A DNA stretch of 64,000 nt from Hemicentrotus pulcherrimus (GCA_003118195.1 BEXV01000153.1:272306-336305); one strand, 5' to 3'. Shown: positions 1-11,739, counted from the first letter of the stretch. Made by a program: numbers and translations. The notes: generated by a model from the sequence alone, not told the origin.

Positions 1-1410
1 TCAGTATCATCCATACTGCACAAGGCCCGTGAAAAAATTATTCACATTTCCAAACTGACGGACATTTTATACATAACAATTAAATAAAAGATAAGGGAAT
101 TATTTTCCTTGTAATGAAATGTCAAGGTACGTCTTTTTTTGTATTGATACACTGTGTAGATTCCATAAAACGAGGTCCCTGGTCGACCTGGGCTATTGTG
201 TAATTAACAGACGATGTATTCTCCCGCCTGATTCAGGTTTTCGGCGCGAAGGAAATGAGTTAACACGTTGGGAGGCGCGAAGATCAATAGAATAGACCGC
301 CTCGGGACCTTGTCGGCTTGTGATGCCCAGGATTACCGGGAAGATGTAGACAGATTGCCGATGGAAGGCAGAAAGCCCCAGAACTTTTGAAATTGCAGGC
401 TAATATTATTTCGATCGGTTATGAACTATCCAAAAGCCTCAAACTGGTAAAGAGGGGAAGATACAAATCTATCATTTTATTGCACGGAATACGATTCATA
501 AGGTCATGGCCTTTGTTCTTTGCTTGCCTTGTTTCGTTTTATTTTGTTGTTTTGACTAATGCAGAAAGGTGACTCTCAAACCTACATTTTAAACTTCAAA
601 ATGTCCTACGAAAAAAAAGATGCAGAATGTTTAGTTGGCAATATTCGTATCGATCTATCTGAACAATACTTTCAGAATCTATATAAACAAAATTTTGGGG
701 TATGCCCTATAATATATCATTAAGCGCATGTCGAGAAGTAAAACTCACTGCAATGTATCGGATCCATGGCGCCAGGTTTCTTACGCCAATATCTTAAAGT
801 GTTACGCATAATTATTTTTTCCGAACCAATGCTGGCAACTGAGAAAGCAGTTTGAATTAATATATCAAAATTACGCTTGAACCCTGTCATTTGGCCCCTT
901 TGTAGATTTGATTGTATTGCAGCCACAATGTGTATGTTTGCCCTAATTTTCACAATTCCACTAAAGTTATGATGCATTGATGTATTCTTAGAACTGTTGC
1001 AGCAGATACAAAGTAGGCACGTCGTATAAGAATTCCATGCAGCTACATATTTTATTTAGCAGCGATAATAACTGTATTCTATATACCATTTTGTGTAAAT
1101 ATCGACTTTGAATTGTGACTATTAATGAGATTAATCAACCATTTTTTTAATGTTCGAATCAAAGATATCTAATCCACATCTTATCTAAATATCGGTACAG
1201 TTATCCTAAGAAAGGGGTCGTAACCGCTGAACTAAATAATAACATAGCATCAGACCAGATGCATGTTTCATCGGTTATGATTTTTTTCTTCTTGATTGAT
1301 ATATGGCTCTTCCCCTTGTTCCGTTCTCTTTATTGCAGTAGTCGCTTTAGCTCTCTTGCCGTCTCTTTGCACCTTCTTCTCCAAGTCGTTGGATGCGTCT
1401 CATTTCCTTT
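1..1410. other. AT-rich stretch, no gene seen
   Basis: Open frames here are at most 85 codons, overlap on both strands and have no splice or start context that I would trust. I see no transposon ends or tandem repeats. It may be intergenic or the 5' flank of the candidate gene starting at 2646. Confidence 0.5.
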
Positions 1411-1548
1411 ATAAAACACACCCACACGCACACGACGCACACATACACACACACACTCTCTCTCTCTCTCTCTCTCTCACACACCTTCTATTTTTCGTTT
1501 TCTCTCTATCTTCTCCTCTCTCCCTCCCCTCTCTCTCTCCCTCTTTCT
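1411..1548. repeat. (AC)n / (CT)n microsatellite
   Basis: A run of CA-type repeats passes directly into about 24 bases of pure CT and then a looser pyrimidine-rich tail. The two overlapping open frames across it, rich in S/L or H/T, are translations of the repeat. Confidence 0.95.
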
Positions 1549-2645
1549 AATTTCATATTCATAAACTACTTAAGAGACTTTCAACGGATATGTCTTCTGT
1601 CCGTTATGTTTTGAGTTTAACATTAAATCCGAATAAAACATGAGGAAGGAAGAATGGATTGTCTTTCCTTCGTTAGTTTATCTTTCATCACAAAAGCGAG
1701 GAAGTAAAATGAGACTATCGGGATACTAATTGCCATTTCTACACAAATGCGGAGATAGTCACATTGATTAATCAAGCTTGGAAAATTAACCATGTCTGAT
1801 ATGAGTTCCAATTATGAGAGTTCGATTACGTAATCATGACGAGTCACAAACACCGGGATGTCAGTTGTTTATTCTGAATAAAGTATAAGCCCAGTATTAT
1901 AAATTCACGACAGTGTCGGATGCGTCGCAAGAATAGGGACTTTTAGATTCGAATGAAGACAATAGGTCTATGCTACGATCGACGTCCTTTTAATGCACTG
2001 CCCTGAATGGACGTCACACGTTTCAGTCCACGCAAATCTAAAAGTTCCTAATAGTGCTGTGACCACGTCAACGCCCCTAGCCCTTCTTTCACCGAAAACA
2101 TCACCTGACGTTTGAGACCAATCCCGTAAATCCCAACAACCACCTATACTAATCCCTTTCAAAACACCAAACTGACCTTCATCATATCATAGGGCAACTT
2201 TAATACGATTCCTAAACCCTCTCTACCACCACTGGCAATGCAATGGCGTTTCTGTCGCCCTTGGAGGGCTAAGACCGAGATTTTGATGAAAGATGGATTC
2301 TTTAGCATATTTTCAAATTCTGGGTCAATGTTGAGGTCAACTGTATCGAGGAAGAGCAACAATGTGGAAATCCAACCTTATCAAAAGAAATGGAAGCATA
2401 ATAAATATTGTAAAAAGTACTTGTGAGAGGTGTCATGAGGATACTGCTCCCGAAAAATAACACAGTTAAAGTTTCATTCCCCAGCAGTCGTCTGCTCATC
2501 CGGGCAAGCACTCTATGTTCCTGAACTTTTTTCTGTGTGTTCGGATTTACTCTTTTAATTGGTACCAACAAGCAGATTCTGTCGTTCACTTTTGAAATAT
2601 TGATGTTTCCTGATAATTGACTCGGTCTGGATTGTTATATGCAAA
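1549..2645. other. No gene seen; possible 5' flank or UTR
   Basis: Unremarkable sequence with short unsupported open frames. Its last part would be the 5' UTR or promoter side of the candidate exon at 2646. An in-frame TGA at 2601..2603 closes the frame upstream of that ATG. I see no clear TATA box. Confidence 0.4.
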
Positions 2646-2707
2646 ATGGATGAAGGGAATCTCGATAAGGAGAAAGAAATGGAGCTGGAGGAAAATGGAA
2701 ATGTCTC
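2646..2707 (+). CDS. Candidate first coding exon (20 codons plus 2 nt)
   Basis: The ATG lies in an AAAATGG context, close to the animal start consensus, and is the first ATG after an in-frame TGA at 2601..2603. It opens 20 codons rich in Glu, Lys and Asp, beginning MDEGNLDKEKEMELEENGNV, followed by the two bases TC. A consensus donor, GTAAGT, follows at 2708..2713, and without splicing the frame stops at once (TCG TAA). The acidic peptide suggests a cytosolic N-terminus, with no signal peptide or membrane segment. I do not recognise the protein. The intron phase matches the candidate exon at 62019..62076. A short ATG frame beside a GTAAGT can arise by chance, so confidence is moderate. Confidence 0.4.
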
Positions 2708-2713
2708 GTAAGT

Positions 2714-3369
2714 TTGAATTTGGTGCTACTACATATTTTTAAATTATTTTTAAAATGGGTTTGGGTTGAAGGGCCATATTAACAGAGGTGGTAATTTATT
2801 CATATAGAGTTAATCTAAATGTTCTCAGGTTCAAGAGATTTTGTTGTTGTTTGCATTAAACGTTAAATAAACCTACAAAGTGTTTAATAGAAATCGTACG
2901 ACTTACTTATAATGAGAGGTTTTAAGCAGACATTACAGAAATTTTGATTACGACTGTATATTACGAGACAGTCATAGTTGTCTTTTCTAAAAATAAATTC
3001 ATTTTTTATCAAAATTTCTGGTGGTGCAAAACGAATAACGTTAGGCGTGCGCATAAAAATGACTCAATTATTGAAAATAATTGTATCAATATTTTTATTC
3101 CTTTACCTATTTCCTAAACAAAAATTGCAGTTTTCCTCTGGGATTAGTATTTTTCGTAGGTAAAGAGTTTTGTTATGCACTACAATACCATGGGCTTTAA
3201 AATCTAATACTTTCTAATTAAAAGAAAAAGAAACAAAAGCCACTCAATCAGAAGCAAAGACTCCATATGGTTGTGCTGATAGTATAGATCTGTTGTCATT
3301 AATAGCCATCGATACCATGACCTGATTTCGCCCGAGAAGAACGGAAATTCTAATGTTACTGCAGCTTCC
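2714..3369. other. No gene seen
   Basis: AT-rich sequence with only short unsupported frames. If the exon at 2646 is real, this is the start of its first intron. Confidence 0.5.
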
Positions 3370-3372
3370 TAA

Positions 3373-3592
3373 AGGCCCGGTCACACCACCAGAACTTTGC
3401 TGGAGCGTTCTTGGAGCGGTGAAAAAAATCATCACCGCTCGTAACCGTTCACCACCGTTTAACAGAAGTTGGCCCCCGTTAAGGCAACGCTGTATACGCC
3501 CAGCCACCGCTGATGGTCTCTCCTACCGCTCCGAGAGTTTTGAACTGCACAAAATATTGCGAGCAGTGAGGAGCGTGCAATTTTCCGGGCCT
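3373..3592. mobile_element. Non-autonomous DNA transposon (MITE), TAA target duplication
   Basis: The 220-bp element starts AGGCCCGGTC and ends CCGGGCCT, giving an 8-bp perfect terminal inverted repeat. TAA lies directly on both sides (3370..3372 and 3593..3595). A 3-bp TWA-type duplication is the hallmark of PIF/Harbinger elements, so that superfamily is the best guess. Inside, GAGCGGTGA (3414..3422) and its complement (3432..3440) form a 9-bp hairpin, and the motif GCGGTG recurs. There is no transposase, and open frames on both strands across it are shadows. The short inverted repeat leaves some doubt. Confidence 0.6.
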
Positions 3593-3926
3593 TAAAGTTC
3601 ATGGCCAGTATCTTGCCACTGAAGTCGATCCAGGGATAACTTGGTTTATCAACATGACCTCAACTTTAAATATTTTGCTGAATTTCGGCCATGTTGCGTA
3701 ATCATGCTAATCACCCGCTGAAGGTTAAGACTTGACTCTCCCGTAATTGATCCCTCGGTGTATTCAAATGTTTTGACGCAAATCGCCACTTGGGCTTGGA
3801 ACAGATAGTTGATTCGAGTTGTTTAATTTTCACTTTGAATTTGTGTCGACAATGTTAACGAAAGGCAGAACGTAGTCACATAAGAAGACGATGGTTGCCT
3901 TAACAATTAAGATGGATTGACGATGG
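3593..3926. other. No gene seen
   Basis: A GGGATAACTTGG stretch near 3635 faintly resembles a large-subunit rRNA motif, but nothing around it supports an rRNA fragment. Confidence 0.5.
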
Positions 3927-4012
3927 TACACACCCACACGCATTTCCCCTTACACCCACACACACACGCACACACCCACACACACACGCACACACACATG
4001 CGCGCGCACGCA
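3927..4012. repeat. (CA)n tract ending in (GC)n
   Basis: Imperfect CA repeats lead into ATGCGCGCGCACGCA. From 3977 to 4012 purines and pyrimidines alternate without a break for 36 bases, the pattern most prone to form Z-DNA. Confidence 0.95.
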
Positions 4013-6623
4013 AAAATAATTTACCTGGACAAAAAAGTGATCGTCGACGATTTTTTTTCATTAGTTCTATGTGTAATACTTCAATTTATTATTTGTTCTT
4101 CTTTTTGAGGGGGGAGGGGGTGGATCATTCCCTTTCATGAATATGATAGATGGGAGAGAAATTGTTTTGTTCGTACTGAAAAAGAATCACACGTGGTTGG
4201 AAGTTTGGACCCGTGATTTGCTATGCCTACGTCTAGACTCCACAAAAGAGCCTATAAAATGAACCTACATTTGACGCGAAGACAAAATATAGTACAGTAT
4301 ATGAATAGGGCTTCGGCGTACCTGGAGACAGTGCAGCTTGTTCACCCCCTAGGATCGTACTGGATATTGCCTGAGGACACAAATCGGGCATTTTGTTTTC
4401 TTCTGACTTCCGCCCAGCCCTAGTGTGCGATGCGCCGTGATAATACATTACAACTTTTCCTCTTAGACGTGTTTAGCTATCAAGCGTAAAATGGTATATA
4501 TCACATGTTCTGAAAGCTTTAACAGAACGTCTTAAAGTTGTATTATTATAGTTATTTCAAACCCCTGTCTCATTGTTTCTCCTGTTATGATTTCTTTTTT
4601 CAAAAACACACCTACATCCACGGTCACCCACGCAAGTTCCCCAAACGCTCTCCCGTACAACTCCGCTTCCTTTAAATATACAGCTTTCTTCTCACGAAAT
4701 TATATTTATTATGGCAATTCCACGATGCTCTTGAATTGGTTATCTAATAATTGTATATGAAAACGGCATAATTAATTGAATCAAATACTTGCACATGTCT
4801 TTTCTTCCGTTTCTTACTTTGTATAACTACAAAATTCCTCCCTTTTTTAAAATATATTTTAAGGTGTGTTGTCTTCGCTTCTTCCCATATTTCCAAATTT
4901 CTTCCTTTTATTTTCAAAATTATCGGATGCATGTGATCTGGTAAGATATGCTCTGGAGTAAGTTTTGATATATTATATTGTAAATATTTTATATATTGAT
5001 TATATTGAATATATTGTATACATTGTCAGGCAGTGTCAACAATTTCACCCGCCCCCACTTTATATTTCCTAGTGTATTCAAATGATTTATCAATACAAGA
5101 ACAGCAATAAATATCCCAAAATCGACTAGTCATCTCGTAGCCTCGAATGGGTAATATTCTATTCATACTCGTAGAAATGATCAGAGCATACTAACCGAAA
5201 CACAAAGAACTAAAGACATATTTAGCGGAACCCACCGGCCCCCCTTTTTTAGGACTGTCATTCCTTTGAAAGAATTACATGGTGTAACCCTGAAACTCTA
5301 TCTACAATTTAACTGTATCGTGTATGTTACTGTGGATTTCTTTTTTAATAATAATTCTGACTGTAAATTATGCGTAAGTCAACATATGTTTCGACGCCTG
5401 ATTCGTCTTGTTCTTGTTGTTTTACTTGATCTTCTTCTTCTTTCGCAATAGTTACCATTTTAAATTTGTTCGAACGAATCATCTTTGTTAATTTATGAAG
5501 GGATATGACTCTCCATAATTGTCTATGTGTACAGCATGTACATTAATCTATAGAATTCCATAACTTCGATTTGTCCATAGATATTGACTGCTTCAGGAGG
5601 GAAAACAAGATCCATAAATATGAACACGACTTTCCTCAATCAAGGTCACTAAATTGCCGCAATCAGGGCTCTTTCAATGCACCTGATGAGCGATCAAACT
5701 GCATCTAAAATATTCATAAATGTGTATTTACTATATGAACGAAGAAATTAATAAATTATTTAAATACGCGGATAATCGAATCAATAATTAAACAAATTCA
5801 AGGCAGTCGTAGGATAACCATATCAAAGAAATGTTGTCGATTCGAGAACTAATCACAATTATTGAAATGATATTACTGTCGGGAGAGGGTTTTACACTCA
5901 TTTCCTGTATTTATAAAGTATATTGACTAAAAACAAAAGTTATGGTGGCTTAGAAATATAAAACAAAACATTCCTTTTTGCTCGTGAATATAGCGGAAAC
6001 TGTACAGTGCTACAAAAGGAGTACTGACTGTAAAACGGGTATATTCTGATAGCTAGCAATACGTCTTCAATTTAGTGTTCGACCAATAAATGTAATGTGT
6101 TGCAACTATAGGGAACGGTTGAAAGTGCCGTTTGATCATATCATCGTGCAGCAAGGTCAGTTTGTAAGACGTGGTCGGCCCTAGAGGTAGATTATTAAAT
6201 TCGATTAAGTATACATTAATTTTGCTGCTTTAACTAGAAACACGAAAAAATGGTTATTTATGCGACAATGTAAAGATATAATGTCTGCTTAACTTTGAGT
6301 GTTAACCCATTTCCATAAAGGTGGTTTATAGTGGGGTTTTTTAAGAACTTTATCCTCCTACTTTGAAATTATTATAGAAACATTTGGTTTTACTGACAGA
6401 CGCAGGGGAAATTATCATTGAAGCCCCTTCAACGATCCAAGGCACATAGTGATACGAAATCGACATGGTATCAGAAGTGCAAAAACTTTACTACTTTGTT
6501 TCCTTACCCCTTCCGAAATAAACTAGTGCTTTAAATAATTTGATAAGGAAAGAGAGATATTAACGCAATGTGTATCCTTGTGAAAGTGCTTGAAATTTAT
6601 TATTTCTTGATACCGTAGGTAGT
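4013..6623. other. No gene seen
   Basis: Two and a half kilobases of AT-rich DNA with no recognisable domain, transposon end or RNA gene. A weak (TA)-rich patch lies near 4970..5020. Open frames are all under 75 codons. Confidence 0.5.
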
Positions 6624-6657
6624 ACACACTGTGGGCCCCTCTTTGACCACAGTGTGT
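6624..6657. other. Perfect 11-bp hairpin
   Basis: ACACACTGTGG at 6624..6634 is followed after 12 bases by its exact complement at 6647..6657. It lies just upstream of the tandem repeat array and shares its GTGTGTAC-like vocabulary. Confidence 0.8.
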
Positions 6658-6724
6658 CTTCCTTTTTTTGTACACCATAAGAAAACATAACACCATATGA
6701 ACACATCGTAATGGTTGTTTCCCA

Positions 6725-7430
6725 TAGAGTTAACCATATGAAAATGATGAGTGTTCAGCTTCCACACTGTCTACTTGCACGGTGTGTGTCACTGTGGTAT
6801 GTACCACACGAGTAATGATGACTAATCATTTGACAATTGGATACTATGAACACACCCGTGGTTATCTAAGACTCGACGAAGGTCACTGAAAGTAGGAGAA
6901 GTCCCCTGCTGTGATCCACTAACTCATGAAGCCACATTATTTGTCACAATTAGCATATGAACTTCGTGATTAATTCTATACTAATGTAACAGTGTGTACA
7001 CGGTAGTGTTTTCTATCACATAAGACAAATGATACTAATTATTGGATGATTGGATGATGTGAACACACCCGAAGTAATATAAATGTCACTGAACGTAAGA
7101 GAAGTCCCCTGTTGCGATCCACTAACTCATTTGTCACAATTAGCATATGAACTCCGTGATGATATCCATACCTTGCTCACATTATGTATATGGCAGTGTG
7201 TACACGCTGTGTTCTATCCTATAGGAGTAATGTTACTAATTCGTCCCTGTTTTCACGAAGTGACGGTAGTGAGGAAAATCGTCACGCAAAGTGAATGCAA
7301 TTTTTTTTCACTACCGTCACTTCGTGAAAACAGCGACGAATTATTGGATGATTGGACGGTGTGAACACTCAAGTGGTAATCAGACTCAACGAAGGTCAGT
7401 GAATGTAGAAGTCCCTTGTCGTGATCAACA
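6725..7430. repeat. Tandem repeat, unit about 200 to 213 bp, about 3 copies
   Basis: The motif GAACACACCC recurs at 6848, 7061 and (as GAACACTC) 7363. Each is followed by a diverged GTCCCCTG..GATCCACTAACTCA segment and, in the first two copies, CACAATTAGCATATGAAC. The first spacing is 213 bp. The second is about 201 bp once the inserted element at 7242..7338 and its 4-bp duplication are removed. A more diverged partial copy begins near 6725. Open frames across it follow the repeat and are not credible genes. Confidence 0.85.
7242..7338. mobile_element. 97-bp foldback MITE with 31-bp inverted ends and AATT duplication
   Basis: The left end (7242..7272) and right end (7308..7338) are inverted copies of each other over 31 bp with one mismatch, at base 5. 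A 35-bp centre separates them. AATT flanks both sides (7238..7241 and 7339..7342). The preceding tandem copy shows the uninterrupted site, ACTAATTATTGG, at about 7034..7045, so the borders are fixed by comparison. No coding capacity. A 4-bp duplication is known for several families (Chapaev, Sola, Ginger, and TTAA-users); the end sequence CGTCSCTG does not let me choose. The near-identical arms point to a recent insertion or to hairpin-driven correction. Confidence 0.88.
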
Positions 7431-9188
7431 ATGCTCCAGTAGGTCGCTAATACTTCCGATTTCGCACCTGCCTCTACAGATTTCTCCAACCTCTCATATT
7501 CCGCCGTCACCCTGAAGATGGGTATCCATGTGCCTCTTCGTTAACGTGCTAAGACCATCATTAAGGTGTGTACATGGGTTTATCATGTATTTTGTATATT
7601 TGCTGGCTTCTTTAGATTTTTTTCACCTGTCTCATATTCTGCGACGACCACAAAAAAAGGTATTTGTTGGCTGACTCTTCTCTCAACATTTTAAAAAGCA
7701 CTTCAGGCTCTAGAACATTATGACATAATTATGTATATTTGTTGGTATTGATAGAACACCAATGTTTACATAACACATTCGTTGGACGACGAGAAAGAGA
7801 GCATAGTTAAAAGTTCATCATGTAACAGAGGGATTGTGTTATACACGCAAACACACGCACCCTCTCCCTCACCCACTTCGAGAATCAAGCACACGAACTG
7901 AATTTGGAACTCTACGGAATTCTACCAAAATGTAATCCTGCCATTAGGTTTCGCTTGATCTTAAGCTAGTTTTAACAAAAATAGTTCGTGACCTCGGTTC
8001 GGTTTTAGCGGGATTGGTATAGGATACCAATACTTTGTATTTAATAGAGGGATGCAAGATACCGTTAGTGAATTTCCAACTACATGTTCCATTTTCACAT
8101 TGTAATATAATTTCTGAGAATGGAAATTGAGAATGGATGCAAATCCTTTTTAGAACATAACTTTGTGAAATTAAACAACGTATTCAAGACTCTTGAATCA
8201 TTTTTAGCTCAGTGTTGAAATTTAAGATTCACGGTATACAAATAAACTTAATTTAAGGATTTTTGAGAGGCATTCTGAAAAAAAACTTTGCATAACAATG
8301 TTTTGGTATGGCTCTTGATTGCAATCATAAAGCGGAGGAGCTGCATCTAACGAAACATTATGACAAACAAAGTTTTTTTAATCAAATATTTCATAGTTCT
8401 TAGCTGCCGGAGTTTTTGAAATCAAAATAATAGATAATAAGTAAAATCCAACACAAATTCTTGGCAACGTTAGTAGTTAAAACAACATAAATTATTCGGT
8501 TTTTCTATTATCCTATCATGATGCATATTCTTTATATCAGAATAACATTCATCCATTCAAATTTTCTAGAATACACATCCCGGGGAAGGGGAGTGAAAGG
8601 TTAAAACTGCTTTAACATGCAAGGTATATACGCCATTTTACTTGGCCGTATGCACATTCTTCTCTGTTTTCCTAACTATGGTCAGTGTTTCCTATTTGGT
8701 AATTCTCAGAACTCATTACTATCGTAGTCAGTTTGCACTAGCCCATCTTCCAAACATCTTTCACATTGAAATGAATCTTCTTATCTTCTTGCCATTCAAT
8801 ATCTTCGTCTTCATATTTTCAATGTCAGTGTTTAATTATTTCTCCCCAAAACGTTCGTCTTTTTGCGTTTTCGTTATGACTTCATCTGGACCTTGCATTC
8901 AATAAGCTATTCCTTGAAATGATTGAGTCACCTTTTCCTTTTACTCTTAGGCTTACCTTGAACGTTTTCCGAACTTACACCTTTGGTTTTTCGTTTTTAC
9001 AGGTGCATCCGATGGTCACATCTTTTGTAACAAAATGCATGGAAAGATGATGGATGGACTTATTATTAATGGATATATAATTGTTTCCTTCCCGATTTTC
9101 TGAAAAAAAGGTGGTCGTGTGTTTCAAACATTGTTTACTTGAGGAACGAAGAAGTGTGAACATGTCTTACGTTCTGGATAAGATGAGC
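7431..9188. other. No gene seen
   Basis: AT-rich DNA with short unsupported frames. An 87-codon frame at 8642..8905 is Phe/Ser/Val-rich, like many chance frames here. No repeats recognised beyond short homopolymers. Confidence 0.5.
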
Positions 9189-9192
9189 TTAA

Positions 9193-9533
9193 AGAGAAGG
9201 TTGATTTCTGGGAAGAGGTAAAACATAATTTGTGAGCATTATCATTGTTATTATGCAAGGGTGGAAGAACATCAGATTAAACATTTTCCTTCAAAAGCAT
9301 GGCTCTTCAAATGCTTTCATATTNNNNNNNNNNNNNNNNNNNNNATGTACATCATTCTGTGTACAGTGCTTGTAACTTTGCCAAGATTTGGCCAAATTTC
9401 ATATCATTTTGATGATTCCAGAACCTTGCAATACACACAAATTCTTATATAATATAGATGATCAACCTTTTCTGATAGATTCCACACCGTTTCTTTCACA
9501 ATGCAATCCCATGACCATAACTCAACTGTATGT
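9193..9533 (+). mobile_element. T1 element, copy 1 (TTAA-flanked), interrupted by a gap
   Basis: This segment matches the reverse complement of 57941..58327 along its length, and its 3' part matches 55147..55336. It is bounded by TTAA at 9189..9192 and 9534..9537. The fullest copy has imperfect 19-bp inverted ends (AGATGAAGTTGAGTTCTGG against AGAGAAGGTTGGGTTCCGG, 14 of 19). TTAA target duplication is used by piggyBac, Kolobok and Sola3 transposons, and I cannot decide among them. There is no transposase. A run of 21 N interrupts this copy. Confidence 0.75.
9324..9344. other. Assembly gap (21 N)
   Basis: Unsequenced. The paralogous T1 copy at 57941..58327 has about 68 bases at the matching place, so the gap is probably undersized. 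Confidence 0.95.
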
Positions 9534-9658
9534 TTAAACCCAGCTTCATTCACCGAAATTTAGTAGTGACAGTAGAACAAAGTTCTTATAGGTCGCCATT
9601 GAATCTGTTGGTACTCTTGAACTGCACACAAATTATTTTTACAATGTTGGTACAGTAG

Positions 9659-9765
9659 AGGTGTCGTGGTCTAAAGGATATGTGACCGGACTGTGGATCA
9701 CATGGTTCTTGGTTCGAGTCCCCCTAGGGGTACTAATGTTCTTTGGCAAGACATTAATATACGAA
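9659..9765 (+). mobile_element. SINE 5' part with tRNA-like Pol III promoter
   Basis: An A-box-like TGGTCTAAAGG (9667..9677) and a perfect B box GGTTCGAGTCC (9711..9721) lie 33 bases apart, the normal arrangement of a tRNA-type internal promoter. Downstream is TTTGGCAAGACATTAATAT, the leader shared with the copies at 36632, 38196, 46430 and 62405. The body and tail seen in those copies are missing, so this copy is cut short at its 3' side. A degenerate tRNA gene is possible, but the shared leader makes a SINE much more likely. Confidence 0.8.
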
Positions 9766-10770
9766 ATAATACAATCTTCAATACAAACATATTTAATGAG
9801 GTATCTGAAGTCGGAGAACCATGAAAAGCCCATAAGTGGTTTGCTAAAAAATGATCATCACCGAATGTATAACATAACAAAAACTGAAAGATCCACACTG
9901 TACAATATATTTGATAGGCGTTTATACATCAAGCTCGATATGCAATACTAGATAATGTTTGATTAAATGATATAGTTTGAAAGAAGGTTTAACAACAATG
10001 TATGTATTGTCATATTCATAGATGATAGGTGAAGCATTGTTTACTAGATTTATTAAGTTCAGCAGATGTATGAAAGGTTACAAAGATGTTGATCCTTTTT
10101 CCGACAAAATTGCTATGTTACATTCAGGAAAAGATACATTCAGATATTTACCTTAAAACTTTCATTATTTTTTTACAAAACATTTTTTTTATACCAGCGT
10201 GCATTTCAAATCAGGCTTCTCGGGAATTCCATCCTCCATGCGATACAATGTTTCCAAAAATGATTTGATTTATTTCTCTATTAACCACAGTCTGCCTTCT
10301 TCCTCAAACGTTTCCCAGCCTACGTCAGAAAATTGTCAATTAATTTGGCCCATCAAACTCAAAGCGATTGAGGTAGGCGGCTTTCCAACCTATGATGGTA
10401 GAACTCCATATAACGGAAATCATTTTTCTCTCTACAGGTCTACATAGAAATAAGAAGCAACGCTTGTTTCACTAAAAATCTAACGACAAAAGAGTCGAAA
10501 CAGTAATCTATGAAGGCAGGTTTCTTATACTGGTCAGATAGCAAATACACGTTCCGATATAGATTTAGCTTTACCTTGACTGAGGCTTATAACTTTAATG
10601 GTCTCTCACGATTAAGCGGGAGAGGCAGGGAAAAAAACTTCACGACCGCTGTTCGCTATTGTATAAACTTCATCCCAAAACCTTTTTACTTATTATCTCA
10701 ATTTTCATGAATTGACATTTGCCAAGTTACGACCATATAGTCTGAGACGTCAAAGAGATGGGAAGTGGTT
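9766..10770. other. No gene seen
   Basis: AT-rich with short overlapping frames on both strands. Nothing recognised. Confidence 0.5.
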
Positions 10771-10775
10771 GTGGT

Positions 10776-10818
10776 GGGGGAGGTGGGGAATGGAGTGGGG
10801 GGGGGATGTTGAGAGGGG
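10776..10818 (+). other. G-quadruplex-prone G-rich tract
   Basis: Four G runs of at least four bases lie on the plus strand (10776..10780, 10785..10788, 10797..10805, 10815..10818), separated by 4 to 9 bases. This fits an intramolecular four-layer G-quadruplex. Confidence 0.7.
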
Positions 10819-11012
10819 TCTTATTTGTAAATTTCGCAAGGGGAATTGTGTTCTGAAAAAGGGAAAGAGGCTGAGCCATGGGGGAATGTCGTATTTACTT
10901 AAGTGCTCACAAGTTTCCCAGAAAAAGTATAACTAAGTGCTTTTAATATTTATGCGACTAATAAAATGAACAAGAGATAACGGGTGTCACCAACGGACGT
11001 GACCTTTTTTCT

Positions 11013-11045
11013 GTTGTGGTTGTTGTTGTTGTTGTTGTTGTTGGT
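11013..11045. repeat. (GTT)n microsatellite
   Basis: About nine GTT units with one GTGG interruption near the start. Confidence 0.95.
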
Positions 11046-11087
11046 TAAACAGGTCGGCAAGCTCGGGAGAAGCAATCTCCACCTCAC

Positions 11088-11127
11088 TCACATACACAGA
11101 CAGACACACACACACACACACACACGC
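11088..11127. repeat. (CA)n microsatellite
   Basis: CA repeats with a few CAGA and CATA variants. Confidence 0.95.
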
Positions 11128-11739
11128 AGCCCATCCCTTCACTTTGCAATATCTCTTTGAAATTGGGGTGAACGCGGTTCTCTTGCAAAGCGTGGAAATG
11201 ATAAAAGCACTTTAGCAATAACCTCGTTTTGCTTACTTCACGTACCCTATCGGAAGGGGGAGGGGGTAGAGCTGAGACAAATGTCTCGACTCTATCAGAA
11301 TGCAAATATGTGGGTCTGTGTTGTATGAATTAGGTTAGACACAGCACTCTTCCTATATTGCATTGTGGTTCGGTTGACAAGTAGTAGAATATATGATATG
11401 TAGATAGCTGATTGTATAAATGCAATGTCCATTTTTGTTTAGATATGGAAAAACATGATTCAGCCTGTTAGATTAAGACCATTCTGCCCCATATCAAAGT
11501 AAGTTCATACTGAGCATGCTGAGGGATAGGTGTCTGTTATTGTCCTGGGAAACATGCCTTCATATCTAAAAGCAGCATGGATGATCGACTTTGGAAAAGG
11601 AGAGAGATGTTTGTCTGTTCACGACACGTGTTCATCGCACTTTAATGTTACGGAAACATTTGTTAACACAAAATAATTCGTGTGAGCACTGTCGATGAGC
11701 AAATGTTATATCGTCTGAACGAAGGGAGCTTCATAGAAC

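Noticed and set aside
3605..3665. GGGATAACTTGG stretch resembling a large-subunit rRNA motif
   Set aside because: The surrounding bases do not match rRNA. The similarity is about 10 bases.
9659..9735. Free-standing tRNA gene
   Set aside because: The A and B boxes are good, but the acceptor ends do not pair well and the downstream leader is shared with the SINE copies.
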